Below are positions 1-9,297 of a DNA stretch of 59,191 bases, one piece after another (within the stretch, counting starts at the first letter, position 1; the number at the start of each line of letters is the position of its first letter). A program made the position numbers and the translations under genes. The notes beneath the pieces were generated by a model. That model saw only the letters and a list, made by a program, of their open reading frames with translations, did not search any database and had not been told where the DNA came from. The DNA comes from Acidobacteriota bacterium (GTDB taxonomy: Bacteria; Actinomycetota; Acidimicrobiia; Spongiisociales; ZC4RG35), in assembly GCA_022573225.1 (NCBI GenBank), contig JACZUI010000010.1:1-59191 (forward strand). The letters are read 5' to 3'.

Positions 1-788
<788 letters not shown>

Positions 789-894
789 GAATCCTTGATA
801 TTTTTGTGCTCGCTATGGAGTTCTCGCCTCTCGGGCGGAGCCCGAGAGATTGGAGTTCCGATGGAACTCCAGGGTCGTTGAGAACAAGAGGTTT
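789..894 (+). other. 23S-5S internal transcribed spacer
   Basis: Short spacer with no tRNA. It contains two hairpins, CTCTCGGGC/GCCCGAGAG (about 831-849) and TGGAGTTC/GAACTCCA (about 852-871), plausibly RNase processing stems. Confidence 0.6.
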
Positions 895-1012
895 GTCCGG
901 TGGCGAGAGCGGCGGGGTACCACCCGTTCCCATTCCGAACACGGAAGTGAAAGTCGCCAGCGCCGATGGTACTTGGGGAGCAATCCCCTGGGAGAGTAGG
1001 TCACCGCCGGAC
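895..1012 (+). rRNA. rrf: 5S ribosomal RNA
   Basis: 118 nt with complementary ends GTCCGGTGGC / GTCACCGCCGGAC and the conserved core CCCGTTCCCATTCCGAACACGG. It lies directly downstream of 23S in the usual order and is followed by a rho-independent terminator. Confidence 0.95.
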
Positions 1013-1022
1013 ATTATTCGTC

Positions 1023-1059
1023 GAAGGGCTGCCGACTACCGTTGGCGGCCCTTCTTTTT
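1023..1059 (+). terminator. Terminator of the rRNA operon
   Basis: Inverted repeat GAAGGGCTGCCGAC (1023-1036) / GTTGGCGGCCCTTC (1041-1054) with one G.U pair, followed by a T5 run (1055-1059). Confidence 0.85.
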
Positions 1060-1130
1060 GAAGGACAGTTGATGAATTCCCGATCGAAACCAGGCAGCTC
1101 AGGCGACCGCATCGCGGTGGGCAGCGTCAC

Positions 1131-1790
1131 ATGGCTCGCAAATCCCTGACATCTGTTCCCGGCGGTGATTTGCCGAAGTGGGTCCGCGAAGAGATCCAGC
1201 GATCGACGCCCAAGGACCGGCGCGACCCTGCGCTGAAGCATCTTTCCAAGGGCCTGGAGGCATATGCCGACGAGCGGTTCACCGCGGCCTTGCCCGATCT
1301 TCGCCAGGCCAAGAGCCTTGCGCCGAGATCGTCAACAGTGAGAGAGCTCCTGGGTTTGGCCGCGTACCAAACTGAGAATTGGGAAGAGGGACTTCGTGAG
1401 CTCCGCACCTTCCGACGCATCACCGGGGATCTGATGCACATGCCGGTGGAGATGGATTGTCAGAGGGCGCTCGGCAAGTCCAAAGACGTCACCAAGACTT
1501 GGGATCTACTCAAGGAACTGGACCCATCGGCAACCGTGTCGAACGAGGCGAGAGTCGTATACGCCTCGTTTCTCCTCGATGAGGGACGGCCACGCGACGC
1601 GTGGCCAGTCATCAAACCGGGTCGTCTGGTGGCCTCGCCTTCACCCGGTGAGCTGAGGCGATGGTTCGTGGCGGCACGTGTCGCTCTCGCGGCGGGAGAT
1701 CCCGACGCTGCCCGTCGTATCGTGGCCGCCCTCGACACCCAAGAGCCCGATTTCGAGGGCATGGATCAGCTGCGGGCAGAGCTCGGCTGA
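1131..1790 (+). CDS. TPR-repeat protein of unknown role
   Basis: 219 aa, soluble. Helical repeats of TPR character are visible (about residues 36-75 with ALPDLRQAKSLAPRS, then 80-150 and 170-215), so a protein-protein interaction scaffold is likely. Similar short TPR proteins are common in actinobacteria and usually unnamed. It is the first gene after the rRNA operon; the ssb-like gene follows 68 bp later. No enzyme motif is seen. The ATG at 1131 has no strong Shine-Dalgarno sequence, so the start is less certain than the reading frame. Confidence 0.75.
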   Translation: MARKSLTSVPGGDLPKWVREEIQRSTPKDRRDPALKHLSKGLEAYADERFTAALPDLRQAKSLAPRSSTVRELLGLAAYQTENWEEGLRELRTFRRITGDLMHMPVEMDCQRALGKSKDVTKTWDLLKELDPSATVSNEARVVYASFLLDEGRPRDAWPVIKPGRLVASPSPGELRRWFVAARVALAAGDPDAARRIVAALDTQEPDFEGMDQLRAELG

Positions 1791-1858
1791 GAATCTGTCA
1801 CCCATAGGTGGCACAGTGATGTCAGCCGCACTTCCCAAACGAGAAATAGGGGAGTGCC

Positions 1859-2230
1859 ATGGATCTCAATCGTATCGTCCTTTGTGGCCAATTAGCCACC
1901 GAACCCGAGTTGGAGGTCTTTGACTCCGGCACCCGGTTGATGAGACTGCTGGTGACGGTCAGGTCGGAAGAACCAAGAAGGCGGGTGGACGTTATTCCGG
2001 TTACATACTGGGACCCACCCGACGATCTGACTGACGACCTACCCGAACGGGGTACCAGAGTTCGGGTGTGCGGGTCGATTCAGCGCAGGTTCTGGGAGTC
2101 ACCAGACGGGCGTCGTAGCCGGATCGAAGTCGTCGCTGAGCAGGTACGTCTCAAGGACATCGACGACCTGGAGTGTGCTGCTGACCCGGCGGACTCGGCG
2201 TTTCGCAGGGTTGACCACGGGTTACAGTGA
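1859..2230 (+). CDS. Single-stranded DNA-binding protein-like (SSB paralogue)
   Basis: 123 aa with one OB-fold. It opens like SSB (MDLNRIVLCGQLATEPEL) and keeps the alternating basic/hydrophobic strands up to about residue 105. It lacks the long glycine-rich linker and the acidic DDDIPF-type tip of housekeeping SSB, so I read it as a short SSB paralogue that may not recruit the usual SSB partners. The start is supported by a purine-rich RBS (AGGGGAG) about 6 nt upstream of ATG. It is followed 39 bp later by a small gene and SURF1 on the same strand. Confidence 0.8.
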   Translation: MDLNRIVLCGQLATEPELEVFDSGTRLMRLLVTVRSEEPRRRVDVIPVTYWDPPDDLTDDLPERGTRVRVCGSIQRRFWESPDGRRSRIEVVAEQVRLKDIDDLECAADPADSAFRRVDHGLQ

Positions 2231-2269
2231 ACTCGTTCCCACCCACTCACTACTCCTTGGAGGTCGCTC

Positions 2270-2434
2270 TTGCCCTGGTACTGGACCGATGAGATCACCG
2301 ATGCAATTGTCCTGATGGGCCGTCTCGACGAACTCTCGTCCGGAGGCGTCCTTGCGGTGCAGATCGGTATTCGCCGGGCCGAGTCCATGCTGGAGGGGGC
2401 GGCGATGGGACTGCAAGAGGACGACGCCGCCTGA
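2270..2434 (+). CDS. Small hypothetical protein upstream of SURF1
   Basis: 54 aa, starting at TTG 2270 with a good RBS (GGAGG at 2259-2263, 6-nt spacing) and ending at TGA 2432-2434, just 2 nt before the SURF1 start, which suggests translational coupling. The peptide begins MPWYWTDEITDAIVLMGRLD and ends in an acidic EDDAA tail; it is amphipathic with no membrane segment and no motif I recognise. The strong RBS and tight spacing argue that it is translated. Function unknown. Confidence 0.6.
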   Translation: MPWYWTDEITDAIVLMGRLDELSSGGVLAVQIGIRRAESMLEGAAMGLQEDDAA

Positions 2435-2436
2435 CT

Positions 2437-3168
2437 TTGGGATCGCTCTTCGCACCCAGATGGATAGTGGCCCACATTCTCGTGGCGGTGGTCGCCGTCC
2501 TCTTCATCAGTCTCGGGTTCTGGCAGCTGAGGCGTCTCGATGAGAGACAGCTCGAGAACGCGGTTGGAGAAGCCCGGTATCTGGCCGAGCCCGCCGAGGT
2601 TCGCTCTCTGGTCGTGGCGGCCGCACAAGACACCGACTCGCTCCAATATCGGAGCGGTCTCGCCGAGGGCGAATACCGGACCGAGGATGAGGTCCTGATT
2701 CGCAGCCAGGTGTTTCGGGCCGAGGCGGGGTTCCATGTCATCACCCCGCTGCTTCTCGAGGACGGGACCGCTGTCCTCGTCAACAGGGGATGGATCCCAC
2801 TTGTTCTAGACCAAGTGCCGGTCACCGACGCTCCACCTGAGGAGGATCGGCTAGTGGTTGAGGGCTGGATCGATCTCACCGAGGAACGCGGAGCATTGAG
2901 CCCGACAGATCCTTCGGACGGACGGCTTGTCGTGCTCAATCGCGTGGACATCGAGCGGATCCAACAACAGGTGCCCTACCAACTCCTACCTGTATATCTG
3001 AACCCGGTGACCGAAAGAGACCTCGGTCTGCCGGTTACTGTCGCCCCCCCGATGTTCGACGACGAGGGGCCACACCTGGGCTATGCGATTCAGTGGTTCA
3101 GCTTCGCCCTGATAGGAGTGATCGGCTATTTCGTCCTGATGCGGCGGGCAGTCCAAAGGTCACACTGA
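2437..3168 (+). CDS. SURF1-family cytochrome c oxidase assembly protein
   Basis: 243 aa with the SURF1 architecture: an N-terminal membrane helix (about residues 9-28, VAHILVAVVAVLFISLGFW), the signature WQLRRLDERQ directly after it, an extracytoplasmic domain with the VLVNRGWIP motif, and a C-terminal helix (about 213-235) followed by a basic tail. The family helps insert haem a into subunit I of aa3-type oxidase, so the host probably respires aerobically. TTG start 2 nt after the small upstream gene. It overlaps the opposing YbaK gene by 9 bp at its 3' end. Confidence 0.9.
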   Translation: MGSLFAPRWIVAHILVAVVAVLFISLGFWQLRRLDERQLENAVGEARYLAEPAEVRSLVVAAAQDTDSLQYRSGLAEGEYRTEDEVLIRSQVFRAEAGFHVITPLLLEDGTAVLVNRGWIPLVLDQVPVTDAPPEEDRLVVEGWIDLTEERGALSPTDPSDGRLVVLNRVDIERIQQQVPYQLLPVYLNPVTERDLGLPVTVAPPMFDDEGPHLGYAIQWFSFALIGVIGYFVLMRRAVQRSH

Positions 3169-3654
3169 CTCCGGGAGTTTCGCCAGACCCTCGACGACTT
3201 CGAATCCGACGAGACCCTCGAATTGACTGCCGTTGAGCTTGATCTTCGCCGACCGAGAGCCGGCTCCGATGACCACCCACTCCGGCTCGAGCACACCCGA
3301 GTCGACCCACACCGGGAGGCCGTCGGGCAGCCCGAATACGGTGACCCCTCCGATCTCCTGACCGGTCAGCTCTTTCGTCAGTTCAGCAGGGGCAAAGCTC
3401 ACCTTTCGCACACCCAGCTTTCGTCGAACCGTCCCGTTGACATCGAGTCTGGCGTGGGCGAGCACGAGACAAACCGCGTTGTGACCCTCCGGCTTCCGGG
3501 AGGCCACGAGGATCGCGTTGGCGGACTGTTCGATCGGAATCCCGTAGGCCTCGCAGAACGCAGCCGTGTCGGCCAGAGCCGGGTCACACTCCATTTCCTC
3601 GTAGCGGATGTTCGACGCCTCAAGAGATGCGATGACTCGGGGATCGGCCGTCAT
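3160..3654 (-). CDS. YbaK/EbsC-family aminoacyl-tRNA deacylase
   Basis: 164 aa, one YbaK/ProX domain across the whole length. The ANAILVASRK strand and later GGVTVFGLPDGLPVWVDS are typical of the family, which hydrolyses mischarged aminoacyl-tRNAs in trans (Cys-tRNAPro, Ala-tRNAPro and relatives). Substrate cannot be assigned. It converges on SURF1 with a 9-bp overlap. A hydrolysing role is family knowledge; no experimental clue is in the sequence. Confidence 0.85.
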   Translation of the reverse strand: MTADPRVIASLEASNIRYEEMECDPALADTAAFCEAYGIPIEQSANAILVASRKPEGHNAVCLVLAHARLDVNGTVRRKLGVRKVSFAPAELTKELTGQEIGGVTVFGLPDGLPVWVDSGVLEPEWVVIGAGSRSAKIKLNGSQFEGLVGFEVVEGLAKLPESV

Positions 3655-3681
3655 GTCAAGAGCACTATGGCTTCGGCGGGC

Positions 3682-5358
3682 TCAGAGTTCCACACCGGCG
3701 AGGTCAAGCCCCTTCTCAACCGCCACAGTCTTGGCCAGGTCATAGCCGGCGTCGGCATGACGCATGACCCCCGTCGCAGGGTCGTTCCACAGAACCCTCT
3801 CGATCCGGCTGGCGGCTTCGGGAGTGCCGTCTGCGACGACTACCTGTCCGGCGTGAATCGAATAGCCCATCCCGACCCCGCCTCCGTGGTGCAGGGAGAC
3901 CCAGGTAGCCCCGCTCGCCGTGTTCAGCAGAGCGTTGAGCAGCGGCCAGTCGGCCACCGCATCCGATCCGTCCGCCATGGCTTCGGTTTCGCGGTTAGGG
4001 CTGGCAACAGAGCCGGCGTCGAGATGGTCGCGGCCAATGACAATGGGGGCATCCAGGTCACCGCTGGCGACCATCTCGTTGAAGGCCAGACCCAGACGGT
4101 GCCGATCTCCCAGGCCTACCCAGCATATTCGGGCTGGTAAGCCCTGGAAGGGGATGCGCTCCCTGGCCATGTCCAGCCAATTATGGAGATGGGCATCGCC
4201 TGGGATGAGTTTCTTCACCTTGGCGTCGGTCTTGTAGATGTCTTCGGGGTTGCCGGACAAGGCCACCCAGCGGAACGGACCTATGCCCCGACAGAACAAC
4301 GGCCTTATGTAGGCGGGCACGAAGCCGGGAAAGGCGAAGGCGTTCTCGACACCACCGTTGAAAGCCTCCTGACGGATGTTGTTGCCGTAGTCCACGGTGG
4401 GCACGCCGGCGTCGTGAAAGTCGATCATCGCCCTCACATGGATGGCCATCGACTTGCGCGCCGCATCGGCAACCCCTTCGGGATCGTTGTCACGCCCGGT
4501 GCGCCACTCGTCGAGCGTCCAACCGATCGGCAGGTAGCCGTTGGTGGGATCGTGAGCCGACGTCTGGTCGGTCACGATGTCGGGCTTCACCCCACGGCGC
4601 ACGAGCTCAGGGAGGACTTCGGCCGCGTTGCCGAGCAAGCCGACTGACTCGGGTTCTCGTCGATCACAAGAGTCCTCGATCAGTGCCAGGGCCTCGTCGA
4701 GGTCGGTCGCTTTGTGATCGACATATCCGGTGCGGAGGCGAACGTCGATGCGCGTCTCGTCGCATTCGACCGCGAGACAGGAGAATCCCGCCATTGTGGC
4801 GGCCAGCGGTTGGGCCCCGCCCATGCCACCAAGACCGGCAGTGACCAGCCAGCGTCCAGCGGGGTCCCCGCCGAAATGCTGTCTGGCCATCTCTGCGAAT
4901 GTCTCGTAGGTGCCCTGGATGATGCCTTGGGATCCGATGTAGATCCACGACCCCGCTGTCATCTGTCCGTACATCATCAGGCCTCGCCGGTCGAGCTCGT
5001 TGAAGTGCTCCCAGTTTGCCCAGGCCGGGACGAGATTGGAGTTGGCGATCAGGACGCGGGGAGCATCCTCATGAGTTCTGAACACCCCGACAGGCTTTCC
5101 CGATTGGACCAGCAGAGTTTCATCCTTCTCCAGTGTCTCCAGTGACGTGAGGATCTGCTCAAAAGCCGGCCAGTTGCGTGCTGCTTTGCCGATGCCCCCG
5201 TAGACCACGAGTTCGTCGGGGCGCTCAGCAACATCGGGATCCAGGTTGTTCTGGATCATCCGATATGGGGCTTCGGTCAGCCATGTCTTGCAGCTGAGCG
5301 TTGTCCCGCGTGGTGCGCGGATCTCACGGGCAGTACCCGTTGTCTCGCCATCCGTCAC
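3682..5358 (-). CDS. hutU: Urocanate hydratase
   Basis: 558 aa, the normal family length. It converts urocanate to imidazolonepropionate with tightly bound NAD+ in histidine degradation. Visible landmarks: the dinucleotide-binding stretch [21 protein letters not shown], and the active-site cysteine in [13 protein letters not shown] chose GTG 5358 because GAGGAGG lies 5 nt upstream; the frame stays open about 100 bp further but that extension is not urocanase-like. No hutH or hutI is in the window, and the divergent neighbour is a broken M20-hydrolase/HutF-like remnant, so the pathway is incomplete here. Confidence 0.95.
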   Translation of the reverse strand: MTDGETTGTAREIRAPRGTTLSCKTWLTEAPYRMIQNNLDPDVAERPDELVVYGGIGKAARNWPAFEQILTSLETLEKDETLLVQSGKPVGVFRTHEDAPRVLIANSNLVPAWANWEHFNELDRRGLMMYGQMTAGSWIYIGSQGIIQGTYETFAEMARQHFGGDPAGRWLVTAGLGGMGGAQPLAATMAGFSCLAVECDETRIDVRLRTGYVDHKATDLDEALALIEDSCDRREPESVGLLGNAAEVLPELVRRGVKPDIVTDQTSAHDPTNGYLPIGWTLDEWRTGRDNDPEGVADAARKSMAIHVRAMIDFHDAGVPTVDYGNNIRQEAFNGGVENAFAFPGFVPAYIRPLFCRGIGPFRWVALSGNPEDIYKTDAKVKKLIPGDAHLHNWLDMARERIPFQGLPARICWVGLGDRHRLGLAFNEMVASGDLDAPIVIGRDHLDAGSVASPNRETEAMADGSDAVADWPLLNALLNTASGATWVSLHHGGGVGMGYSIHAGQVVVADGTPEAASRIERVLWNDPATGVMRHADAGYDLAKTVAVEKGLDLAGVEL

Positions 5359-5445
5359 TGCTTCCTCCTCGGCTCGGGTCTTCGATTGGTGCCCCTGGTC
5401 TCTCATAGAAGCGGCGTAGCAAGAGGTACCAGCTAGCCCACCAGG

Positions 5446-5474
5446 GGTATGTGTTGATACCATAAGACTGGTAT
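5446..5474. promoter_or_regulatory. Candidate operator between hutU and the divergent remnant
   Basis: Three alternating half-sites, GGTAT (5446-5450), ATACC (5457-5461) and GGTAT (5470-5474), form two overlapping inverted repeats with 6- and 8-bp spacers about 90-110 bp upstream of the hutU start. A GntR/HutC-type repressor site is plausible, but no regulator gene is adjacent. Confidence 0.4.
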
Positions 5475-5525
5475 TCGACTCCTACGCCGCTCCACTCCTT
5501 GTGGCCAACATTCCGCTCGTGGCAA

Positions 5526-5989
5526 ATGAGCACGCTGGAAGTGCGTTTCCAGGCGTCGTTTGACTCCCTTGCGGCAATCGGCAGGGACGCCGTATCGGGC
5601 GGATACAACCGGCTGACCTGGTCACAGAGCGACCTTCAGGCGAGAGCATGGTTCGTGGATCAAGCCGACCGGCTGGGCCTGTCTGTCGAGGTCGACAAGA
5701 ACGCCAACATGTGGGCATGGTGGGGGAGTGGTCGACAGGGCGCCGTCGCTACCAGCAGTCATCTCGACACCGTGGTCAACGGTGGCGCCTTTGACGGGGC
5801 ACTGGGCGTGGTTTCTTCTTTTGTTGCGGTGAAGCTCCTCCAAGAGACCTACAAGATGCGAAGGAAGCCGGTCGTGATAGTCGCGTTTGTCGAAGAGGAG
5901 GGCGCCATCTTGTGGTGTCGGGGGAGCACACCAGGCTGGGCGATGTGGGGCAGGAACTGGCCTCCGTCATCTCCGAGCTGACCGGATGA
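5526..5989 (+). pseudogene. Remnant: N-terminus of an M20 amidohydrolase joined to a HutF-like C-terminus
   Basis: From ATG 5526 the frame reads like the start of an allantoate amidohydrolase / N-carbamoyl-amino-acid hydrolase: the metal-site TSSHLDTV, then GGAFDGALGVVSS and FVEEEGA. Homology stops after about 130 residues, where a full protein (about 400 aa) should continue. The frame then runs into unrelated residues and stops at 5981. In another frame, about 5911-5989 encodes a natural-looking end (SGEHTRLGDVGQELASVI...) that resembles the C-terminus of formimidoylglutamate deiminase (HutF). In several actinobacteria an M20 hydrolase and hutF are neighbours in the hut operon, so one internal deletion explains the structure. 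The HutF assignment of the short tail is tentative. Confidence 0.75.
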
Positions 5990-6013
5990 CATCGACATGA
6001 CATAGTTCAGCCC

Positions 6014-6757
6014 ATGAGCGAGTACGACACCGGCACCTTTGGGGAGTTCTGGGCTCCCTATTACGACGACATCTTCGAGGAGGCAGCATTCGAGGTGGGT
6101 CTCCTGAGGGAGTTCGCCGGCGACCCGCCCCGCGCTCTCGAGTTGGCAATTGGTAGTGGGAGAGTGGCTCTCCCACTTTCTCAGGCGGGCGTTGAGGTCA
6201 CCGGCATCGACATCTCCGATGAGATGATCTCGCTTCTTCGGGCCAAGCCCGGGGGAGAGGCAATCGAGGTGATTGTGGGCGACTTCGCCGACGTTGGAGT
6301 CGACGAGACTTTTCCGCTTGTGTACCTGCCCTTCAACACACTCTTCGCACTCATGACCCAGGAACGCCAGGTGGAATGTTTCCACAATGTGGGAGAGGCA
6401 CTTGAGCCCGGCGGAAGATTCGTCCTCGATACCTTCGTCCCAGACCTGAGGCGTTTTGATCACAACAACACTCGGATGGGGGTCTCCAGCATCAGCTCCA
6501 ACGAGGCCCACGCCTATGAAGTGTCGATTCATGACCCGTTGACCCAAAAGGTCGTTTCTCACCAGGTGCGCCGGCTCGAGGATGGCTCAACGGTGGTGCT
6601 CCCGGTGACTGTCCGATATGCCTGGCCGTCGGAGATGGATTTGATGGCTCGTCTCGCCGGTCTCCAACTCGAACATCGATGGGCCTGGTACGACAAGAGG
6701 GCCTACACCGAGAAGGCGGGTCAGCACGTTTCGGTGTATCGGAAGCCTTCGCAATAG
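6014..6757 (+). CDS. Class I SAM-dependent methyltransferase
   Basis: 247 aa with a Rossmann methyltransferase core. Motif I is ALELAIGSGRVALPL (about residues 40-54), the acidic motif II residue lies in VTGIDISDEM, motif III in IEVIVGDFADV, and motif IV/V around FNTLFALMT and LEPGGRFVLDTF. Substrate is unknown; the C-terminal beta-rich part (about 150-245) is probably substrate-binding. A rho-independent terminator follows immediately, so it forms its own transcript end. Confidence 0.85.
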   Translation: MSEYDTGTFGEFWAPYYDDIFEEAAFEVGLLREFAGDPPRALELAIGSGRVALPLSQAGVEVTGIDISDEMISLLRAKPGGEAIEVIVGDFADVGVDETFPLVYLPFNTLFALMTQERQVECFHNVGEALEPGGRFVLDTFVPDLRRFDHNNTRMGVSSISSNEAHAYEVSIHDPLTQKVVSHQVRRLEDGSTVVLPVTVRYAWPSEMDLMARLAGLQLEHRWAWYDKRAYTEKAGQHVSVYRKPSQ

Positions 6758-6759
6758 AA

Positions 6760-6787
6760 GAGACCCCCTCGATCGGGAGGGGGTCTC
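6760..6787. terminator. Bidirectional terminator
   Basis: Perfect 11-bp inverted repeat GAGACCCCCTC (6760-6770) / GAGGGGGTCTC (6777-6787), 6-nt loop, between convergent methyltransferase and thioredoxin genes. A TTTT run lies downstream on the plus strand near 6797. Confidence 0.85.
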
Positions 6788-6808
6788 ATCAAGTCGTTTT
6801 CTGGGGCG

Positions 6809-7216
6809 TCAGTGAGCGTGCTCGTGATCGTGATCATCTGAGTGGTCATGATCTTCCGCCTCGTGCTCGGCCATCTGCTTGCGCACATCGTCCATGTCGA
6901 CTTCGGTCACCTGGGTGAGCAGATCCTCGAGCATGTTGCCGGGAAGAGCGCCAGGCTGGGAATAGAGGACGATCTGATCCCTGAAGATCATGAGCGTCGG
7001 AATGGACCGGATCCCGAAAGACTGTGCTAGTTCCTGCTCGGCTTCGGTGTCGACCTTGGCGAACACGATGTCGTTGTATTCGTCGGAGGCCGCCTCGAAA
7101 GTAGGGGCGAATGTGCGACATGGCCCGCACCATTCGGCCCAGAAGTCGACCACGACGGTGTCGTTGTCTTGGATCGTTTGATCAAAAGTGTCTTTAGTGA
7201 GGGCCACGGTGGCCAT
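6809..7216 (-). CDS. trxA: Thioredoxin with histidine-rich tail
   Basis: 135 aa; a complete thioredoxin fold with the active site WCGPC at residues 29-33 and the cis-proline strand SIPTLMIF. It reduces protein disulfides in the cytoplasm. Unlike standard thioredoxin (about 105-110 aa) it carries a tail after residue 115 rich in His, Asp and Glu (HDHSDDHDHEHAH), which looks metal-binding. The ATG is preceded by AGGAAAGG. A divalent-metal-responsive or metallochaperone-linked role is possible but inferred. Confidence 0.9.
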   Translation of the reverse strand: MATVALTKDTFDQTIQDNDTVVVDFWAEWCGPCRTFAPTFEAASDEYNDIVFAKVDTEAEQELAQSFGIRSIPTLMIFRDQIVLYSQPGALPGNMLEDLLTQVTEVDMDDVRKQMAEHEAEDHDHSDDHDHEHAH

Positions 7217-7379
7217 TGCTGAACCTTTCCTGGTGGTGATTCATGGACTACAAACCCGGTGAGGGTGGTTTTGTTCCTTCCCTTGGACGTCTCCGTCGGC
7301 CCAATGGTTGCAATCAAATGTGCTCATGAAGCACGTTCCCTGGCCGCGATGGGAGTTTGGGCGCCGAAGCGCCGTTACG

Positions 7380-8354
7380 TCATGCAATCTCCTGTGCGAC
7401 GCCCATGACGTGCGCGAACAATGCCATCCGCACGGGGATGCCGTTGTCTGTCTGACGGAAAATGGCGAGTCGTGGGTCTGAGTCGAGGTCCTCGCTGAGC
7501 TCGCATACGGGAGCACTGCTGTCGCGCGGGAGTGGATGCATGATGACAATCTCGTCTTGACACCAGGAGCTGACCCGTTTCGCGTTCAGAACGAAGTCGG
7601 CCGAGATCGAAGCCCTTTCGCCTTCGGACATTCGCTCCTTCTGAAGCCGCGTCATGTAGACGACATGGGCGTCGGCAAGGCCTTCCGGCATGGAGGAGTG
7701 CCGAGTGAGCTTCATGCCCCTCGCAGTCATCTCGGCCTCGAGTTCGTCAGACAACTGGAGGCTGTCGGGCGCGACAAGGCGCACCGTGATCTCGTCGAAA
7801 TTGGAGAGTGCCCTGATCAGCGAATGCACGGTTCGGCCATAACGAAGGTCGCCGACAAACGCTACGACCAGCCCGTTCAGTCGTCCGACCTCTTTCTCGA
7901 TCGTGTAGAGGTCGAGCAATGCTTGCGTCGGGTGCTCGCCCGGTCCGTCACCTCCGTTGATCACGGGCACGACCGACGCGGCGGCGAACTCAGCGACCGA
8001 GCCACGTTCTGGGTGCCGAACAACGATTACATCGACATATCCCGAGATGACGCGTGCCGTGTCGTGGAGAGACTCTCCCTTCGCCATGGATGAGAAAGCC
8101 ATCGCTGTCGTGTCGAGTACGGAACCACCAAGGCGCTGGAACGCCGCATCGAAGCTGAGTCGCGTCCGGGTGCTGGGTTCGAAGAAGAGATTCCCGAGAA
8201 GAGCGCCCTCCAATACATCCATCCTCTCCCGCCGGGCGATGGCGCCCTCCATGTGTCGTGCAGTAGCAAAGAGATCAAGGAGGCTGTCCCGATCGAACTG
8301 AGAGGCCGTGATGACATGGTCACCCGTGCGTCGCAGATCGTACAGTGTCGGCAT
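7380..8354 (-). CDS. pyrB: Aspartate carbamoyltransferase, E. coli PyrB type
   Basis: 324 aa. The carbamoyl-phosphate loop is FFEPSTRTRLSF (STRTR at 61-65), followed by KGES, the EHPTQALLDLYT motif and HPLPR. Overall wording (VGDLRYGRTVHSLIRAL, MTRLQKER) is closer to E. coli-type catalytic chains than to the usual actinobacterial PyrB. Expected reaction: carbamoyl phosphate + aspartate to carbamoyl-aspartate. It is not in a pyr operon but follows allH/allG-like genes on the same strand, so it could be a second, pathway-specific transcarbamoylase. RBS AGAAGGGA upstream of ATG. No PyrI regulatory chain is seen. Confidence 0.85.
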   Translation of the reverse strand: MPTLYDLRRTGDHVITASQFDRDSLLDLFATARHMEGAIARRERMDVLEGALLGNLFFEPSTRTRLSFDAAFQRLGGSVLDTTAMAFSSMAKGESLHDTARVISGYVDVIVVRHPERGSVAEFAAASVVPVINGGDGPGEHPTQALLDLYTIEKEVGRLNGLVVAFVGDLRYGRTVHSLIRALSNFDEITVRLVAPDSLQLSDELEAEMTARGMKLTRHSSMPEGLADAHVVYMTRLQKERMSEGERASISADFVLNAKRVSSWCQDEIVIMHPLPRDSSAPVCELSEDLDSDPRLAIFRQTDNGIPVRMALFAHVMGVAQEIA

Positions 8355-8465
8355 GGTTGATCCCTTCTGCTCGAACAGCGACGGTCACGATAGCAAGGAT
8401 GGAATGATCTGAACGTCACCTGATGTACCTTGACCTGGCAGGCCTGACGTGAGTGCCGGGCCGGG

Positions 8466-9293
8466 TCAGCGCAGTCCTCTGCCAATGACCGAGGTCGACG
8501 TGGCCGAACTCAACTCACGGGATGTCTGCAGCCCGGCCCACATCCCGAAGGCGATGTCAGCGCCCGACGTTCCGCCAACAGCGGCAAGCTTTGCGCAGGC
8601 TGCGCGGCACGCTACCGCTTCGCCGGCGGCCCCGGACAGGAGCAACTCATGAACGGGAGCAATGGCTTGACCGGCCGCAGCGCATCGCACGAAAGCGAGG
8701 CTCATCAGACTGGTTCTTCGAGCGGTCTCCGGATCGATGATCCAATCCCCAGGAGCGAGCCGCCCGGTGGCGACGGCGATCACCAGCATGCCGGCCAGTG
8801 CATCATCACCTGCCGGTGTGAACCCGGGCCCGAGCCCGACGATGGACCGGGCGATCCCGTCGAAGTCGCCATGCTGAAGCCGCTCTATACCTTCGTTTGC
8901 CGGCCTCGAGTATGGCGCCGCAACGAGCGCGGATTGGGCGGCTACCGGGGCCAGAGCGTCCACGATCGTCGCTCGCTGGGCGCTGAGCTGGTCCGGGTCC
9001 GGAAGCAGTCCTGTCCAGCGATTGGCGGACGTCAGGGTCACCGAATGGGGGCCTAACTTGAGGTGATCCTCGTGGTAGGTGAGAGTCGCTCCATCATTCA
9101 CGAGGATGCGGTCCGCGTCGATGGTCACATACAAGGGCCCCGGTGGCACCTGACGAGAAGCGACGACGATTACCTCGGAGTCAGCCGAGACATAGGCCGC
9201 CTTCTCAAAAGACGCCAACACTCTCCAGCGGCCGGCCGATTTTCGCAGCGCGGACTCGGCAAAGGCACCGATCGTCAACGCGGTCTGCGGCAC
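8466..9293 (-). CDS. allH: DUF2877 protein, AllH-like oxamate carbamoyltransferase subunit
   Basis: About 275 aa. The DUF2877 signature GLGPGFTPAGDDALAGML is present, with GGTSGADIAFG near the C-terminus matching the second conserved block. In E. coli AllF (FdrA), AllG and AllH together carry oxamate carbamoyltransferase activity, splitting oxalurate to oxamate and carbamoyl phosphate. Start set at GTG 9293, just after the AllG stop; an in-frame TTG at 9332 would overlap AllG by 35 bp. Adjacency to DUF1116 supports the assignment. The substrate in this organism is unproven. Confidence 0.8.
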   Translation of the reverse strand: MPQTALTIGAFAESALRKSAGRWRVLASFEKAAYVSADSEVIVVASRQVPPGPLYVTIDADRILVNDGATLTYHEDHLKLGPHSVTLTSANRWTGLLPDPDQLSAQRATIVDALAPVAAQSALVAAPYSRPANEGIERLQHGDFDGIARSIVGLGPGFTPAGDDALAGMLVIAVATGRLAPGDWIIDPETARRTSLMSLAFVRCAAAGQAIAPVHELLLSGAAGEAVACRAACAKLAAVGGTSGADIAFGMWAGLQTSRELSSATSTSVIGRGLR

Positions 9294-9297
9294 CCGT

